The notes under the pieces are model-generated. The model was not told where the DNA came from. It saw only the letters and a list, made by a program, of their open reading frames with translations, and ran no database searches. Below, piece by piece: positions 28,456 through 35,749 of a stretch of 64,000 nucleotides of DNA. The position numbers were made by a program, and so were the translations under genes. Positions within the stretch are counted from its first letter, which is position 1. Each line of letters opens with the position of its first letter. Origin of the DNA: NBLH01 sp050296515 (lineage in GTDB: Bacteria > Bacteroidota > Bacteroidia > Bacteroidales > NBLH01); contig JBNKRJ010000114.1 in assembly GCA_050296515.1 (NCBI GenBank), positions 1-64,000 of the forward strand, read 5' to 3'.

Positions 28456-29418
28456 TTAATCAAGACTTACACCCCCTCTGGATGAAAACTTAATCATCTT
28501 GTTATACTGACTTGGACTTAAATCGGCGAAGTAAAAATTTACCGGATTTAGTGGCTTACCATTTAAGTGCACTTCGTAATGTAAATGAGGCGACATTGAT
28601 TTACCTGAATTACCGGATGTTCCAATGTAGTCTCCTCGTTCAACTTTTTTACCTACACTGGTTAAAATCTGATCTAAATGTGCATAGGTGGTTTCAAATC
28701 CATAACCATGATTAATAATAACTACATTTCCTTTACCTCTTTTTCTCCCGATAAAACTTACTGTTCCATTAGCTGTGGCAAAAACCCTGGTTCCTTCAGG
28801 AATACTATAATCCATACCATTATGATCTTTAGGTGTTTTGTAAAAAGGATCAATCCTTTTACCGAATCCATAGATCATTGTTTCCAGGTCATTGTTTTTT
28901 ACAGGTTGAATTGATGGTATATGAACGAGCATTTTAGCTTTAGTATCTAAAACTTTTGCAAAATTTTTATAATTTGACTCATCTTTTGATAGTGCATCTA
29001 GTGCCTTATCAATTTCAGCATCAAGATATTCAGCAATTTCTGTTGGTCTTTTGCCTTCAAACATTTTTAATATTTCTACTACTTCTGAAACACTATCATT
29101 TTTAGCTTCATTTGGATCTGATTCAAGAATGGCTTTATAGATATTTTCATCCCTTTTTTCAATGTCTTTCAATACCTTTTCCATCTGCTCATACTTCTGT
29201 GTCAAATCTTTAAGGTCTTGGCTCGCCTGGTTGTTTTCTCTCTTCATTTTACGCAATGATGGAGGTACTATAACATATGCTGAAACAAAAAGTAATGCAA
29301 TTGCAATTAATATTCCTGCAACAATTACTCCGATGTATGTTCTGAGGAATCTTGATTTAGTGTTCTGTTCTGTAAATTGTAGTGATTCAGGATCAAATTT
29401 ATATTTTGTTTTTGCCAT
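28456..29418 (-). CDS. M23-family metallopeptidase, membrane-anchored
   Basis: A 320-residue protein: one membrane helix (IGVIVAGILIAIALLFVSAYVIV, residues about 28-52), a periplasmic coiled coil (residues about 58-105), and a C-terminal LytM/M23 domain. Zinc motifs are HNGMDYSIPEGTRV and HLHYEVHLNGKPLNP. It is probably a cell-wall endopeptidase or, with the coiled coil, an EnvC/NlpD-type activator. Both histidine motifs are intact. Confidence 0.9.
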   Translation of the reverse strand: MAKTKYKFDPESLQFTEQNTKSRFLRTYIGVIVAGILIAIALLFVSAYVIVPPSLRKMKRENNQASQDLKDLTQKYEQMEKVLKDIEKRDENIYKAILESDPNEAKNDSVSEVVEILKMFEGKRPTEIAEYLDAEIDKALDALSKDESNYKNFAKVLDTKAKMLVHIPSIQPVKNNDLETMIYGFGKRIDPFYKTPKDHNGMDYSIPEGTRVFATANGTVSFIGRKRGKGNVVIINHGYGFETTYAHLDQILTSVGKKVERGDYIGTSGNSGKSMSPHLHYEVHLNGKPLNPVNFYFADLSPSQYNKMIKFSSRGGVSLD

Positions 29419-29658
29419 TAGTATAGCTTTATTGGTTTATAATATTTGAATTGACAAAAATAACGAATAATAACGAAGCTGTAAAGAAAAGTTTTTCTTG
29501 CAGAGTTTATATTGTAATGCATTTATTATTAGATTTTTATGAATTATTTGTTTGTTGGAAAGTAATTTTTTTTTGTTTTTTGCTAATTAAAATTTGTCAG
29601 AATAAAATTTAGCTTTATATTTGCATCCGCAAAACGGAAGAAGGTTTGCAAAATAGAA

Positions 29659-29733
29659 GGGAGTTTAGCTCAGCTGGTTCAGAGCACCTGCCTTACAAGC
29701 AGGGGGTCACTGGTTCGAATCCAGTAATTCCCA
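29659..29733 (+). tRNA. tRNA-Val (anticodon UAC)
   Basis: A full cloverleaf: acceptor GGGAGTT pairs with AATTCCC, D arm GCTCAGCTGGTTCAGAGC, anticodon stem CCTGC with GCAGG around CTTACAA (anticodon TAC), and T arm CTGGTTCGAATCCAG. The discriminator is A and CCA is not encoded. It marks the end of ordinary chromosome before the mobile region. Confidence 0.93.
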
Positions 29734-29735
29734 CA

Positions 29736-30053
29736 CTAAACGAAAAGGCTTACAGAAATGTAGGCCTTTTTTGTTTTTGGCATTTGCGTGCATTTTCTTT
29801 TTTTTTCATTCGGCATTTTAATCGCCCTCCAAAGTCTTTCATAATTTTCCAAAATTTCTTCTGCTTCTTCTATTCCGTCAAATTTAAAAAGAAATTCAAT
29901 ATCTCCCTTCAAACAGTCTGGGTCTTCACTGTACTTCTTCCTTAAGAAACTAATTAATGGCTGTGAAGCCTTGTTAATCAAAAGGATTGCCCCTTCACCG
30001 AGTAATGTTTCTTCCGCAATCAATGTTTTGCAGACCTTTACTTTTTTATTCAT
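29736..30053 (-). CDS. Small hypothetical protein
   Basis: A 105-residue protein starting at MNKKVKVCKTLI, rich in acidic and lysine residues, without signal peptide or membrane segment (LISFLRKKYSEDPDCLKGDIEFLFKFDGIEEAEEILENYERLW). No family is recognised. Its last 15 codons overlap the stem-loop of the tRNA-Val gene, so the true C terminus may have been altered by an insertion at the tRNA. Confidence 0.45.
   Translation of the reverse strand: MNKKVKVCKTLIAEETLLGEGAILLINKASQPLISFLRKKYSEDPDCLKGDIEFLFKFDGIEEAEEILENYERLWRAIKMPNEKKRKCTQMPKTKKAYISVSLFV
29743..29770 (+). terminator. Terminator of tRNA-Val
   Basis: AAAAGGCTTACA pairs with TGTAGGCCTTTT (one G-T pair), followed by a T-run, immediately after the tRNA. 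Confidence 0.7.
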
Positions 30054-30247
30054 TATTTTAAAATTAAAAAACAGCGCAGAATCTATCTGCATTTTTTTAG
30101 TTTGTGTATCTGTATTTTCTATGAAATTTTGTGTTTGATTTTTATACTTGACCAGTAAAGAAAAAAAAATCAATATCGGAATGCTTCTTTGTTGACGCAG
30201 GGAGGCACTAGCCCTCGAATTTATTTTGGGGGCTTTTTACAGGCTGT

Positions 30248-31036
30248 TTAATAATTTTTGATAATCAGTTCATTTGTGTTTTTATTTTTCAGCTTTTTCC
30301 CAATAATGGAGATTTTGTAGCCGGAATAAAGTTCCCGAATAACGGACGTGTCTGAGTTACAGAGCATCCATTTCACTCCTTTCCTGGTAAGTTTGTCGGC
30401 GAATCTTTTTAGACGGATATGGTTTTCCAGTCCAAAATCTTGTTTTCTGTACCTATTTCCGAATGTTCCCCGTTCCTTAAAATAAGGTGGCGAAAAGAAT
30501 ACAAAATCACGCCGTTTGGGTTTAATTTTTTCAAAATCAATACATTCAAGTTTTGCGTTTTGAAGGGATGAAGAACAGGCACTGAGTTTTAAAGGACTTA
30601 TCTGGAATTTACGATTACCATAGGAATTGTTGAACTCTTCTTTCTTATTTTCCCGATATAAGCCATTGAAACAAGTCTGGTTCAGGTAGATGAAGCGAGC
30701 CGCCCTTGATACAGGTTCTTTGATGATGTGGTGCATATTCCGAATGAAATAAAAATGGGATTCGCTATCATAATGTTGATGAAATTTGAGTTTTTCGAGT
30801 AATCTATCAAGACTCTCTTTTACAGCTTTATAACTAAGAATTAAATCTTTGTTGCTGTCGGAAAGAAAGACTTTTCTGTTTTTATGGTTCAGGGAGAAAA
30901 ATAAAGCACCGGAACCAAGAAATGGTTCGTAATAATTATTGAATTCTTTTGGGAGATGCTTTTTTAGTTCAGGTAAAAGCCTTGTTTTCCCACCAGCCCA
31001 TTTCAAAAAAGGGGCTGGCGCATTAGAATTTTTCAT
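30248..31036 (-). CDS. D12-class DNA adenine N6-methyltransferase (Dam-like)
   Basis: A 262-residue Dam/DpnM-type methyltransferase. The SAM-binding N terminus is FLKWAGGKTRLLPELKKHLP with YYEPFLGSGALFFSLN. The catalytic motif IV reads SPPY (DFVFFSPPYFKERG) where the family usually has DPPY. No restriction endonuclease gene is adjacent, so it may be an orphan methylase guarding the mobile element from restriction. Recognition site cannot be read from the sequence. Confidence 0.88.
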   Translation of the reverse strand: MKNSNAPAPFLKWAGGKTRLLPELKKHLPKEFNNYYEPFLGSGALFFSLNHKNRKVFLSDSNKDLILSYKAVKESLDRLLEKLKFHQHYDSESHFYFIRNMHHIIKEPVSRAARFIYLNQTCFNGLYRENKKEEFNNSYGNRKFQISPLKLSACSSSLQNAKLECIDFEKIKPKRRDFVFFSPPYFKERGTFGNRYRKQDFGLENHIRLKRFADKLTRKGVKWMLCNSDTSVIRELYSGYKISIIGKKLKNKNTNELIIKNY

Positions 31037-31060
31037 GCGCAGTTGGTTTAGGCAATAAAA

Positions 31061-31083
31061 AAACAGGTCGCATTGACCTGTTT
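31061..31083 (-). terminator. Intrinsic terminator after the serine recombinase
   Basis: A 9-bp stem (AAACAGGTC with GACCTGTTT), loop of 5, followed on the minus strand by seven T. It separates the recombinase from the methylase gene. Confidence 0.8.
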
Positions 31084-31221
31084 ATTGATTTGCCTGTAAG
31101 TGCTTAATAGAAGCATCCTTATGAAGGATTTTCTTTTTAGTCACCGATGCTGTAAAAGAACAGGGAGGGGTATAACACGCCAAGAGATTATGCTGAAATT
31201 TATTTTGAGTTTTTTAGGAAA

Positions 31222-32859
31222 TCAAGAAGACATTTCAGGTGACACCAGGTTGAAAAAGAGTTCTAACTTCCGACCCAGTCCCCAGCCAGAAGAAACAAAA
31301 TTGGTTTTTATATCCTTTAATACGCTCCTGTAAAGGATTTTGCCTGGTTCTAACCTGCCATGTTTTCGGTTGTTCGTTTTTTGTTGTTCAGAAATTATTT
31401 TGAAAACTTTTCGTAGTTCCAGACACACTTTTTTATCTTTTAGAACGAGGTTCGAACCTATGCATTCAAGAATTAGCTTTTTCTCTTCAAAAGTCCCATT
31501 TTTAAATTTTTCTTTGGCAACCCTGCAAAAATCGAAAACTTTTGAAGCAACATCTACATAGTGGTTTTGCTTTTGGTCTAACTCTTTTAATTTTTCAATA
31601 AGAACCTTTTTTTCTTGAATAATTTGGTTTTTCTGATTGATAAACTCATCATTGGACAGTAACAAACCATCAGTATTTTGAGGGGAAATTTTTAATTTGA
31701 TTAAATTATCCAGCCTTTGCGATTGGTGTTTTAACCTTGTTTCGACTGTTTTCTGAATTTTTGCCCTGTTTTTTAATTCATTATCTGTTTCCAACCTTAA
31801 ATTCTTTTGTACCCATTTTAGGTAATCCTCTGATATTTCAATTTTCCCCAATAGTTCAAGAACTTGTTCTTCTAATTTTCTTTCTTCAATAGATTTTTGT
31901 GAACAACACCCTCTTTTTTTTGTGCAATGGTAATAAGTGTAAGTGCGGACTTTATTGTTTGTCTTGTTTCTTTTTATTTTCTCTTCTGCTGTGATTGCAC
32001 ACCCACATTCCGCACATTTTAAAATCCCGGTAAATGCAAAGTTTTTTGTTTTTGCCCTTGGGTTTCCATTTCTTCCAAGAAGTTTTTGTACCCAATCAAA
32101 TTCAGCCCGGGTAATCATTGGTTGGTGAGCTCCTAAGTGGATTTCTCCATCATATTTAAACTCTCCGTAATAGAACGGGTTCTTGAAAATTTTATAGGCA
32201 GTTGTCCGGGACATTAATACACCACCGCTCTTTTTTCTTTGTGGACTGGCTAGTTTCCATTCATTTCTAGCTATTCGGGCAATTTGCTCTGGCGTATAAC
32301 AGCCAGAAAGCATTAAATCCCACATTTTGCGAATAAGACTAAATCGTTCTGGGTCAGGAATAATTGTCTTGGTTGAAAGTTCGTTGAGGTATCCGATTGG
32401 TGCAAGTCCAGGCCTCCAACCTTTTTGGCATTTTGAATGCATACCTCTTTTTACGTTTTTAGATAAATCCAGAATAAATTGATTGGCCATTCCAAACTCA
32501 ACACTCATCATCAACACGTTATCGTGTGGATGATAGCTTCTATCATTCGTCACAATTTTTTTGATAAGTCCTTGTTGGAGCATCCAAATGACATTTCCAC
32601 CATCAACAGGATTTCTTGCCAAACGGTCAAGTTTCCAAGTAATAATGCCATCAGCTTTTCCTGAACGGAGTAATTTTAGCATCTTATTGAACTCTGGCCG
32701 ACCTGGTTCTTTTGCAGACTTGCTTTCAGAAAGGGTTTCAACTATTTCAATGTCTTTTGTAGCAGCAAGTTCTTCCATAACTTTTTTTTGGTCATGGATG
32801 GATTGTATTTGTCGGTCAGAATCTTCAGTTGATTTTCGGCAGTAAAGAATGTATTTCAT
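31222..32859 (-). CDS. Large serine site-specific recombinase
   Basis: A 545-residue recombinase. The resolvase domain (residues 1-150) has YCRKST with nucleophile Ser10, and GIITWKLDRLARN. The Recombinase domain (about 160-265) has LAPIGYLN. The zinc beta-ribbon has CAECGCAITAEEK and YYHCTKKRGCCSQK, followed by a coiled coil. Such enzymes integrate and excise phages and conjugative elements between short att sites. It is the only recombinase seen here, so it is the likely integrase of the element. An inverted repeat sits 6 bases before its start codon. Confidence 0.93.
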   Translation of the reverse strand: MKYILYCRKSTEDSDRQIQSIHDQKKVMEELAATKDIEIVETLSESKSAKEPGRPEFNKMLKLLRSGKADGIITWKLDRLARNPVDGGNVIWMLQQGLIKKIVTNDRSYHPHDNVLMMSVEFGMANQFILDLSKNVKRGMHSKCQKGWRPGLAPIGYLNELSTKTIIPDPERFSLIRKMWDLMLSGCYTPEQIARIARNEWKLASPQRKKSGGVLMSRTTAYKIFKNPFYYGEFKYDGEIHLGAHQPMITRAEFDWVQKLLGRNGNPRAKTKNFAFTGILKCAECGCAITAEEKIKRNKTNNKVRTYTYYHCTKKRGCCSQKSIEERKLEEQVLELLGKIEISEDYLKWVQKNLRLETDNELKNRAKIQKTVETRLKHQSQRLDNLIKLKISPQNTDGLLLSNDEFINQKNQIIQEKKVLIEKLKELDQKQNHYVDVASKVFDFCRVAKEKFKNGTFEEKKLILECIGSNLVLKDKKVCLELRKVFKIISEQQKTNNRKHGRLEPGKILYRSVLKDIKTNFVSSGWGLGRKLELFFNLVSPEMSS

Positions 32860-32865
32860 TGGAAA

Positions 32866-32936
32866 TCTAAAAAAGGCAACTCTGGCTTCCTGAATCCAAA
32901 TCCGCAGATATGTTCAGCAGAGTTGCCTTTTTTAGA
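32866..32936. repeat. 19-bp perfect inverted repeat upstream of the recombinase
   Basis: TCTAAAAAAGGCAACTCTG (32866-32884) recurs in reverse complement at 32918-32936, with 33 bases between. In either direction the stem is followed by T6, so it has the form of a bidirectional terminator with a long loop. Its place directly before the recombinase start also fits an att site or an operator. Function cannot be chosen from sequence alone. Confidence 0.65.
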
Positions 32937-33021
32937 CAACAAAACGATTCAAGCGAATTTGGTAATGTCAGGAAGCATTCTTATAATAATGGCTAAAAAG
33001 AAAATAGCAAGTTTGGAAAAA

Positions 33022-33159
33022 CTATTTTTTCGCAAATAAGAGAAACAAACTTATCAGGTTCTGGGCTTCTTGCTCTGCTTTTTCATGCGATATATCTTCA
33101 CCAGTTTCTTTTTTCCAAATTTTTTGAAACTCGATGATAGCGTTGGGTCGTAATTTCAT
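33022..33159 (-). CDS. Small helical protein beside the recombinase
   Basis: A 45-residue protein, start MKLRPNAIIEFQKIWKKETG and ending NLISLFLLFAKK. The pattern EFQ-x-I-x-K-x-E-x-G, then E-x-A and NL-x-x-LF, resembles short predicted helical proteins I recall beside recombinases and in small mobile genes, but I can name no characterised member. The reading frame is complete, and its amino-acid pattern supports coding. Confidence 0.55.
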   Translation of the reverse strand: MKLRPNAIIEFQKIWKKETGEDISHEKAEQEAQNLISLFLLFAKK

Positions 33160-33188
33160 TTTTTGTAGGTTGTTTATGAATAAATAAT

Positions 33189-33410
33189 TTATTCAACAGT
33201 GGGACATATTATTTTTTCTATCAAAATTCGGTTTTCTGAAACTAACACTTTCACTAAATCACCATATTCAAAGCCAAACCGCTTTAAGTATTCCCCCTGA
33301 AGGTTGAATCCAATGGTGTAGCCTTTTTTGTAGTGTTTGTGGACGACTTTGAGTGTGCGTTCAGTTCTTTCTTTGCAATCCTGTATCGGAATTTGTGATT
33401 CTTTGTCCAT
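33189..33410 (-). CDS. SymE-like (AbrB-fold) protein
   Basis: A 73-residue protein whose C-terminal half, YTIGFNLQGEYLKRFGFEYG followed by DLVKVLVSENRILIEKI, matches the swapped-hairpin pattern of SymE-type toxins and AbrB-like DNA binders (beta, 'G-x-W/YL-x-x-aGF-x-x-Gd-x-v-x-V'). In E. coli SymE is an SOS-induced toxin held down by an antisense RNA. No antisense RNA was identified here. On a mobile element it could be an addiction gene or a regulator. Confidence 0.6.
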   Translation of the reverse strand: MDKESQIPIQDCKERTERTLKVVHKHYKKGYTIGFNLQGEYLKRFGFEYGDLVKVLVSENRILIEKIICPTVE

Positions 33411-33534
33411 GTGTTTGGGTTAGAGGAACTCCGATATAGCACAGACTTTTGGTTAGCCGAAAAGTTTTTGTCTGATTCCTGTTTTGTGTTATTCATCTCA
33501 ACCTCGAACAAAAGACAGCGATTTTAGGTAAAAA

Positions 33535-33581
33535 AAGAAAAATTCAAGAAATGCTCCTTTGGATTGCTTCTGGATTTTTTC
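33535..33581 (+). promoter_or_regulatory. Shared upstream element, copy 1
   Basis: The 24-base block starting AAGAAAAATTCAAG and a second 21-base block starting GGATTGCTTCTGG are repeated at 48,184-48,238, where 10 extra bases separate them. It ends 50 bases before the start of the DUF7222-like gene and lies upstream of a possible promoter (TTTG, 19 bases, TATTCTTA). Confidence 0.5.
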
Positions 33582-33631
33582 TTTCGGTTTTTGCCTTAAA
33601 CAATCGTGTTTTTATTCTTAATTATTTTTCA

Positions 33632-34006
33632 ATGAACACACTTGAAAACGGCATCGACAGACAAGAAGAACTTAAATCAGCTCTCGAAAAGATTGTTGTG
33701 GATGAACAAGATAGTATCCGTACTCATGTAGCTATGGAAGCACTTGGACGGGAGGATATTGAATGCTTTTTTCGTGATTTATTTTACGGAGGGTGTATTT
33801 CAGGAATGGTTTCTTCCCTCATTTATTACAAAGACACTCACAATTTTTATGACAAATACTACTATGAAATTGAAGAACTCCGTCAAGATTATGAGAAAAT
33901 GAATGGAGTTCCCCTGAAAGTTCAAAATGATTGGAAAAATACGATGGCTTGGTTTGCGTTTGAGCAAACGGCTTTGCAAATTGCAGGTGAATTGGGGCTT
34001 ACATAG
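33632..34006 (+). CDS. Hypothetical protein of a DUF7222-like family
   Basis: A 124-residue acidic protein without signal or membrane segment. The start is MNTLENGIDR; the longer frame would begin inside the repeated upstream element. Core sequence ALGREDIECFFRDLFYGGC, then SGMVSSLIYYKDTHNFYDKYY. It resembles a family annotated DUF7222 that I recall from Bacteroidota mobile elements; this identification is from memory. Function unknown. Confidence 0.6.
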   Translation: MNTLENGIDRQEELKSALEKIVVDEQDSIRTHVAMEALGREDIECFFRDLFYGGCISGMVSSLIYYKDTHNFYDKYYYEIEELRQDYEKMNGVPLKVQNDWKNTMAWFAFEQTALQIAGELGLT

Positions 34007-34053
34007 CCCCTGAACTGATTTTTAAATAGCTCCTCTTTATAAATACCTATTAA

Positions 34054-34360
34054 ATGGAAACTCAAAAAAAAATGGCAACGGCAAAAACAAGAGTGTGAAG
34101 GGAATTACTATTTCTGTGGAAGAATTTACGCAACCAGCGGTGTTGTAGAGGCTCTCCCGGAAAGAGAAATTATGGAAGTAATTGTAGATGTAAAAAATGC
34201 GGTGAGAGAAAATTTAGGCTTGGATTACCTGCAAATCTTTAAAAACGACGTAGGCCAAAAAATTTATGTGATTGACCAGTTAACCAAAGAAGAAATTGCA
34301 AGTGGTGATTTTTCTCCTAAAGATAATTATGCTACGGTTTTGTTTGCGGAGGAGTATTAG
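34054..34360 (+). pseudogene. Small element protein split by a frameshift at a nine-A run
   Basis: An ATG at 34054 opens METQKK, then a run of nine A (34,064-34,072) precedes a switch to another frame that encodes WQRQKQECEGNYYFCGRIYA and continues without stop to DNYATVLFAEEY at 34,360. One A fewer would restore a single product of about 101 residues. The intact downstream frame argues for recent change, a sequencing error, or a slippage switch. No function is known. Confidence 0.6.
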
Positions 34361-34529
34361 GTTTTATTGAAATCAGACAAATTGTCTTGAAATGTGATTA
34401 ATTGTCGTGCTTTTTGCCAAATAGTCTTGTGGTGTTCGCTTTTTTTACTATGTTAATACGAAAACGTGGTTGGCATAAAGATTGATAAATAAAATCCATA
34501 ATTAGATTATGAACGGAGTATTACATAGA

Positions 34530-34616
34530 AGATATGTGGCCGAGTGGTCGAAGGCGCCAGATTGATACTCTGGTAAGCGTTAATTCGCTTCGGGGGTTCG
34601 AATCCCTCCATCACCG
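34530..34616 (+). tRNA. Class II tRNA-like gene, anticodon GAU, degenerate acceptor stem
   Basis: The body is a serine/leucine-type tRNA: D arm GCCGAGTGGTCGAAGGC, 5-bp anticodon stem CCAGA/TCTGG with loop TTGATAC (anticodon GAT, isoleucine), a long variable arm (AAGCGTTAATTCGCTT), and T arm GGGGGTTCGAATCCCTC. The 3' acceptor strand CATCACC plus discriminator G is intact, but the 5' strand AGATATG pairs at only four of seven positions. It may be a tRNA pseudogene, an attachment remnant or an unusual functional tRNA. Confidence 0.65.
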
Positions 34617-34617
34617 C

Positions 34618-34652
34618 AAAAGTCCATTATTATTGTAATAATGGACTTTTTT
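34618..34652 (+). terminator. Strong intrinsic terminator after the tRNA-like gene
   Basis: A perfect 15-bp stem (AAAAGTCCATTATTA with TAATAATGGACTTTT), a 3-base loop and a T-run begin two bases after the tRNA discriminator. Confidence 0.85.
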
Positions 34653-34693
34653 GTTATAAGCACATAAAATATAATTAAATATAGTATGAATTT

Positions 34694-35749
34694 ATGAGAA
34701 CAGATTTGCAAACCCAATTCAATAAGTATCATGAAAAGATAAAATTGAAAGACACAGATGATAACAAACCATTAAGGGACAAAAGAGAGGTACTACTTAA
34801 TGAGTTGAGAGACTTTTTAAAAAAGAAAAGCGAAGATGAAGATGCTCCCAAAATTACTTTTACAGCTAAAAATCAAGGAAGCTATTCAATGGGTACTGGA
34901 GTAAAGCCACTTGATGGCAGTGATTATGATATTGATGTTATGTTACTTTTCAATATCTCTAAAAATGATTATGAAAACCCTGTGGAGGTTAAACAGTGGG
35001 TCTATGATGCTTTAAATAAATCTCCTAGAACGGTGGAAATAAAACGTCCTTGCGTTAGAGTTCAATATCGAGAGGCAGGAGAAGATGCTTATCATGTGGA
35101 TTTTGCTATTTATTCAAACGAAGACTCTAACGATGATGGAAAAACATATCTTGCTAAAGGTTATCCAGGGTCAAGTGTTGATAAAAAGGTTTGGGAAGTA
35201 GCGAACCCTGAACGGCTAAAAGAAATTGTTGACTCTAAATATACTGATGTAGACAAGCAGCAGCAGTTCAAACGAACAATTAGGTACATGAAACGATGGA
35301 AGGATATACATTTTTCTTCAAATGGAAATTCTGCCCCGACAGGAATTGCAATAACTGCTTTAGCACTAAAGCTTTTCAAACCATCAATTATGGTGGACCT
35401 TTTTTCTTCAAAGAAAACTATTAATGACTTTGAAGCGTTAACTAATTTTGTCAACGCAATAATTAATCACTTTAATGGGAATAACATTAGCATTGAGTTG
35501 CCCGTTGAACCATACAATGATTTGTTTGAAAAAATGTCTGATAATCAAAAAAAGACATTTAAGAAAAAACTAATTACGTTTAAAGACAAATTGGTTGAGG
35601 CGAATAATGAACCCGATATCGTGGAAGCATGTCCCATAATTCGAACTCAGTTGGGTGACGACTTTGAATGTCCAAACAAAGAGGAATCTGCGGAAAAAAA
35701 GGACAAGGCCTTTACTACTTCAGTAGAATCTGCCAATGCAAAAAGATGA
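34694..35749 (+). CDS. CBASS CD-NTase (cGAS/DncV-like nucleotidyltransferase)
   Basis: A 351-residue cyclic-oligonucleotide synthase, the phage sensor of a CBASS defence operon. The nucleotidyltransferase signature is GSYSMGTGVKPLDGSDYDID (residues 62-81), with catalytic Asp79 and Asp81 and the third acidic residue Asp136 (YHVDFAIY). On infection such enzymes make a cyclic di- or trinucleotide that switches on the effector. It overlaps the next gene by 14 bases. The C terminus reads SANAKR, with no glycine. The clade and product nucleotide need phylogeny and are not assigned. Confidence 0.93.
   Translation: MRTDLQTQFNKYHEKIKLKDTDDNKPLRDKREVLLNELRDFLKKKSEDEDAPKITFTAKNQGSYSMGTGVKPLDGSDYDIDVMLLFNISKNDYENPVEVKQWVYDALNKSPRTVEIKRPCVRVQYREAGEDAYHVDFAIYSNEDSNDDGKTYLAKGYPGSSVDKKVWEVANPERLKEIVDSKYTDVDKQQQFKRTIRYMKRWKDIHFSSNGNSAPTGIAITALALKLFKPSIMVDLFSSKKTINDFEALTNFVNAIINHFNGNNISIELPVEPYNDLFEKMSDNQKKTFKKKLITFKDKLVEANNEPDIVEACPIIRTQLGDDFECPNKEESAEKKDKAFTTSVESANAKR

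Noticed and set aside
29646..29945. Plus-strand frame through tRNA-Val
   Set aside because: It reads the tRNA gene as protein, a common artefact.
31100..31333. Plus-strand frame of 77 codons overlapping the recombinase 3' end
   Set aside because: It is antisense to the recombinase C terminus, contains low-complexity sequence and resembles no protein.
32618..32936. Inverted repeat before the recombinase as part of a CRISPR array
   Set aside because: Only two inverted copies, no direct repeats with regular spacers, and no cas genes.
33284..33511. Minus-strand 75-codon frame over the SymE-like gene
   Set aside because: It is a different frame over the better-supported SymE-like protein and lacks family features.
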